Shown here in pieces: positions 61,160 through 64,000 of a DNA stretch of 64,000 nucleotides; within the stretch, counting starts at the first letter, position 1; each line of letters starts with the position of its first letter. The DNA lies in NCBI RefSeq assembly GCF_000346465.2, contig NC_034015.1, positions 10,619,867-10,683,866 on the forward strand, in the 5' to 3' direction. Below the pieces are notes generated by a model, which had not been told where the DNA came from, did no database searches, and worked only from the letters and a program-made list of their open reading frames with translations. Made by a program: the position numbers and the translations under genes. The stretch is from Prunus persica. Its lineage: Eukaryota > Streptophyta > Magnoliopsida > Rosales > Rosaceae.

Positions 61160-61454
61160 TCACCAGGGAATGTTTTTCCAGCGCGTAGTTATGATGTCAC
61201 TGTCCTTGGAACTTAAAAATCTATTTGTTTTTTGTTTTTTGGGTTTCTATTTTGGGTTTTCTACAATTCGTGCTGGTCCACTTTAGTCGCTGTGCTTCCA
61301 TTTAATACTCGGCCTCTAAATTATTTATTACTGAAATTATTCTTTTAATATCTCATGAGTTGTCGCTATAATTCTTTAAGAAATTTGGAGAAGAAAAATA
61401 AAAACTCACCAAGATGTTTGAAGTTGACCATGATGGCTCGTGTCTTGCAAGATA

Positions 61455-61560
61455 AATAAAGGGATTTATAATTCAAGTGATTAAAAGTATTTATTCATAT
61501 ACCTAAAGTCCTAAATTCGATTCTCCATTCCCTCAATATCGCTTGTTAAAATAAAAAATT
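61455..61560 (+). mobile_element. SINE-like repeat, family B
   Basis: TTATAATTCAAGTGATTAAA, GTCCTAAATTCGATTCTCC (B-box-like), CCCTCAATATCGCTTGTTAA and an A-rich tail. Same block order as 35305-35410. Confidence 0.5.
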
Positions 61561-62223
61561 AATCATGTAAACATCCTCAATTACAGTCCAAAAACTTAAC
61601 TTTGGTGATATTTCACTTTGATCTATGACTCTAATCTAGCATTTTGAAAACCTTGTATTGCGTTCATTAGGTTGACTATCAAGTCAATTGACGTGAACGT
61701 AAAATTTGTGAAAAAAGGAAATGGGAAAGATAGAAATTTATCTTATCTTTAAAGAATACTGAAAAATAAAATAATGTTACCAATATTTTGGGTTCAAAGC
61801 TTCAAAGCTACACCTAAAACCCCTCTAAAAACTAAAGCTATTGAGAGATGTATCGTTCATCCCAAATTGACGGGTGATAGATACTCCGTGGTTTACCAAC
61901 TAACACAGAAAAGGAATAAATATCTTCAAAATTTTCAACTGGTTAAGAAAGACTTTCAAGGAGCAATTGGCCATGTAGAAAGTTGCAGCTACCCAACACC
62001 CGAAACTTTCATTGTAACGCAAAATTCCAACACCACCAAAAACCATCATTGAAAAAGATAAATTAACTGACTGGTCACAAGCACATTAGCATTGAGAAAA
62101 TGCATCTAAAACCATGAACAGAAGAAAAGTTCACATACAATTTCCATGCGCATTTAGATATCTAACAAAAGGGCATTACATTGTTTGCGAAAAGAAATTT
62201 GTGCACGTTATCAGAAGGTCAAG

Positions 62224-63932
62224 TTACTTGTGCTTTGATTTTCTGGAGGACATTTTCCTTTCAAGTTTTTTCTGTGTTGCCTCAAATTCTTCTTCTGAGG
62301 GTTCTGAAGCAGCACTACACCCGCCATATTTGGAAATTAGAGAAGAGAACATAGAATCAAACTGGTTTTTCCTCTCATTTCGGCGCTGAGATATGATTGC
62401 ATACAGATCCTCTGACTGTTTCTTTGGTCTGTAAAATATTTAACCATAAAGGTTTTTCATTTCTTGATTGAGCTAAACATTAAATTTAAGCAATTAAATA
62501 AACTTGAAGCAAAGTACTCACTTGTCCTTCCTCCTTAAAGGACTAGTAGGAGGTTTTGCTTCAGATACTTTCTTTGCCCATTTCGTGTAGGCTTTGGTTG
62601 ATTTCAGTTCTCCTGTGAGTGAGAGAGAGAGAGTTAGCAACATGAAAGATACTCCAGCACACCCTTAAATCCAGGAAAATTCAGTATGCCAAGTACATCA
62701 ATGTTGTTAACATTACTTGCATAGAAAGTTTGATTTCTATGACTAAGGATGTGCCAATAACCCCCATTGGAGATAAAATGAGAGACCCAACCATGACAGT
62801 TAGGCATGTTCAACAATGATTCATAGATGCACCAATCAGGAGTGACTTAATCAAGATAGATGATAGAGCTTAGATGAGTAAAAGTAATTATTAAATATAT
62901 GACAGGATGTGAATTACATGAAATGATTTGTCATAGGACAAAATGGAGGACCAAGATTCATGTAGCCGACTCAAAATGATTGGAACAAGACTCTTATAAA
63001 GGTTCATTCGTTGAACCCAAAAAAACTGAAGCACTGTCAAGAGGAAAGAATCCAAATGGCAAGACCACACTAAGGAGCTAACTAAAGGGGGAATCTGAGT
63101 GTCTGCTCTTGTATTGTGGACGTCTATAATTTGAAACAATCAAACCATGTCCAACCCCAGATTAAATGACTCTACACAAAGACTATGCTGTAAGTTTTGT
63201 GGTAGGGCATCTAAGCAAACCTGGTCTAAGACATCATTTAAAACAATAAATTAGGATCTTGAGTTTGACAATAAGCTTATATTCAGTAGAACCACAAAAA
63301 TACTAAATACAATGTACTAGAAATGACTAGATATAATGTAATATCATGAATTTGAAATTACTAGGTTTGATGAATCATTAAACCCATGCACTCCTTCAAT
63401 CACATAGATAAATTTGCATTGTCAACAATATATTCAAGTAATTAAACTAGAAACAACTGAAAACCCTGTTTTGAGATTTAGCTTAAAAGACATCCACACC
63501 TGCAGCAATTGCCTCATCAAGAATATCCTTGAAACGGTGTGAATCAAGTTTAGGGTCTGAACAAAGCATTGAACAGAAGAGTCTGCAAGGGAAACAACTG
63601 TCAGCACCAAACAGGAAAACAAAAGGAAAAAAGGATAAACACAATGCTACTACTACCAATACCTGTTCATATTACCCTTGTACTTGCTATACAGATCAAT
63701 CAAATCTTTCTTCTCTGAATCGGATCCTCTATAGTTTGCTTCAAACTCTTCAATATCAGCTTCAGTGACCTGCAATTGATGTATATGTTGTCACAAATCT
63801 AAAGAAGGCAGAGAGTGTACAAACAACATTATTACATCAAAAGACAGCATGAAGAGGTGAAAACATTGTGACCTTTTTATATATGACTCGGAAATATTCA
63901 CGCAGATTTTGAACAACATCACCAGCAAGGTC
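62224..63932 (-). CDS. DnaJ (J-domain) protein, DNAJC9/ATJ6-like, 3' part
   Basis: Five exons on the minus strand: 63932-63873, 63769-63663, 63582-63500, 62612-62522, 62428-62224. The frame is continuous and encodes the last 181 residues. The 5' end, including the J domain itself, lies beyond the right edge. Readable blocks: LAGDVVQNLREYFRVIYKK, VTEADIEEFEANYRGSDSEK, LFCSMLCSDPKLDSHRFKD, ILDEAIAAGELKSTKAY, KPPTSPLRRKDK, FDSMFSSLISKYGG. These match the conserved C-terminal region of DNAJC9-type proteins (Arabidopsis ATJ6 and its paralogue), which are Hsp70 co-chaperones; DNAJC9 in animals also handles histones. The basic tail KMSSRKSKHK may aid nuclear targeting. Family assignment is firm, the exact paralogue is not. 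Confidence 0.9.
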
Positions 63933-64000
63933 CTGCTCATGAAAAAAGCACAACCAAAATAAGCACCATTTGATTAGTAAGGCAACGCTGGATTTCCCAA

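Larger units (their letters stand above)
60324..62223. other. NEK upstream region and intergenic
   Basis: An acceptor-like CTTATTAG just before the NEK start suggests a 5'-UTR intron. A second GA run lies at 61131-61157 and a SINE at 61455-61560. No further gene seen. Confidence 0.5.

Overview
The window is nuclear DNA of a dicot plant. It is AT-rich, with long (CT)n/(GA)n microsatellites, GT-AG introns and many plant transposon relics. The gene set suggests a woody rosid, perhaps Rosaceae, but that is an impression. One 100-base N gap lies at 49371-49470. No prokaryotic features or CRISPR are present.

Layout. 1-5400 is repeat country: a 26-bp perfect hairpin, a palindrome with ~740-bp arms (301-2129), and a decayed Ty1/copia fragment. 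5463-7906 is a two-exon WIP-type C2H2 zinc-finger gene (NTT/WIP2-like) with a TATA box abutting a CT repeat. 7907-14193 is intergenic, with microsatellites, a SINE and a solo-LTR-like remnant. 14194-19362 is a complete but broken minus-strand Ty1/copia element (two 234-bp LTRs, PBS, PPT, damaged gag-pol). 23116-27872 is a 12-exon plastid C-terminal processing protease gene (CTPA family).

28.7-55.3 kb is the most interesting part. It holds six intact small arabinogalactan-protein (AGP) genes, three minus (29.6, 31.4, 34.6 kb) and three plus (36.6, 45.6, 54.9 kb). There is also a frameshifted AGP relic at 42.9 kb and an orphan copy of an AGP promoter at 28.8 kb. Each subfamily keeps its own promoter blocks. 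Transposons sit between the genes: a MULE MITE, two hAT elements (one carrying a host-gene fragment), a LINE tail, a hAT 5' end with a nested MITE, and a PIF/Harbinger element. A cytosolic asparaginyl-tRNA synthetase gene (50277-52617) sits inside the cluster and shows an apparent 2-nt deletion at the start of exon 2.

55679-60323 (minus) is a 13-exon NIMA-related kinase. 62224-63932 (minus) is the 3' part of a DNAJC9/ATJ6-like J-protein gene that runs off the right edge.

The single-copy genes are unrelated housekeeping or developmental genes. The AGP genes form the only functional cluster, of predicted secreted GPI-anchored cell-surface proteoglycans.
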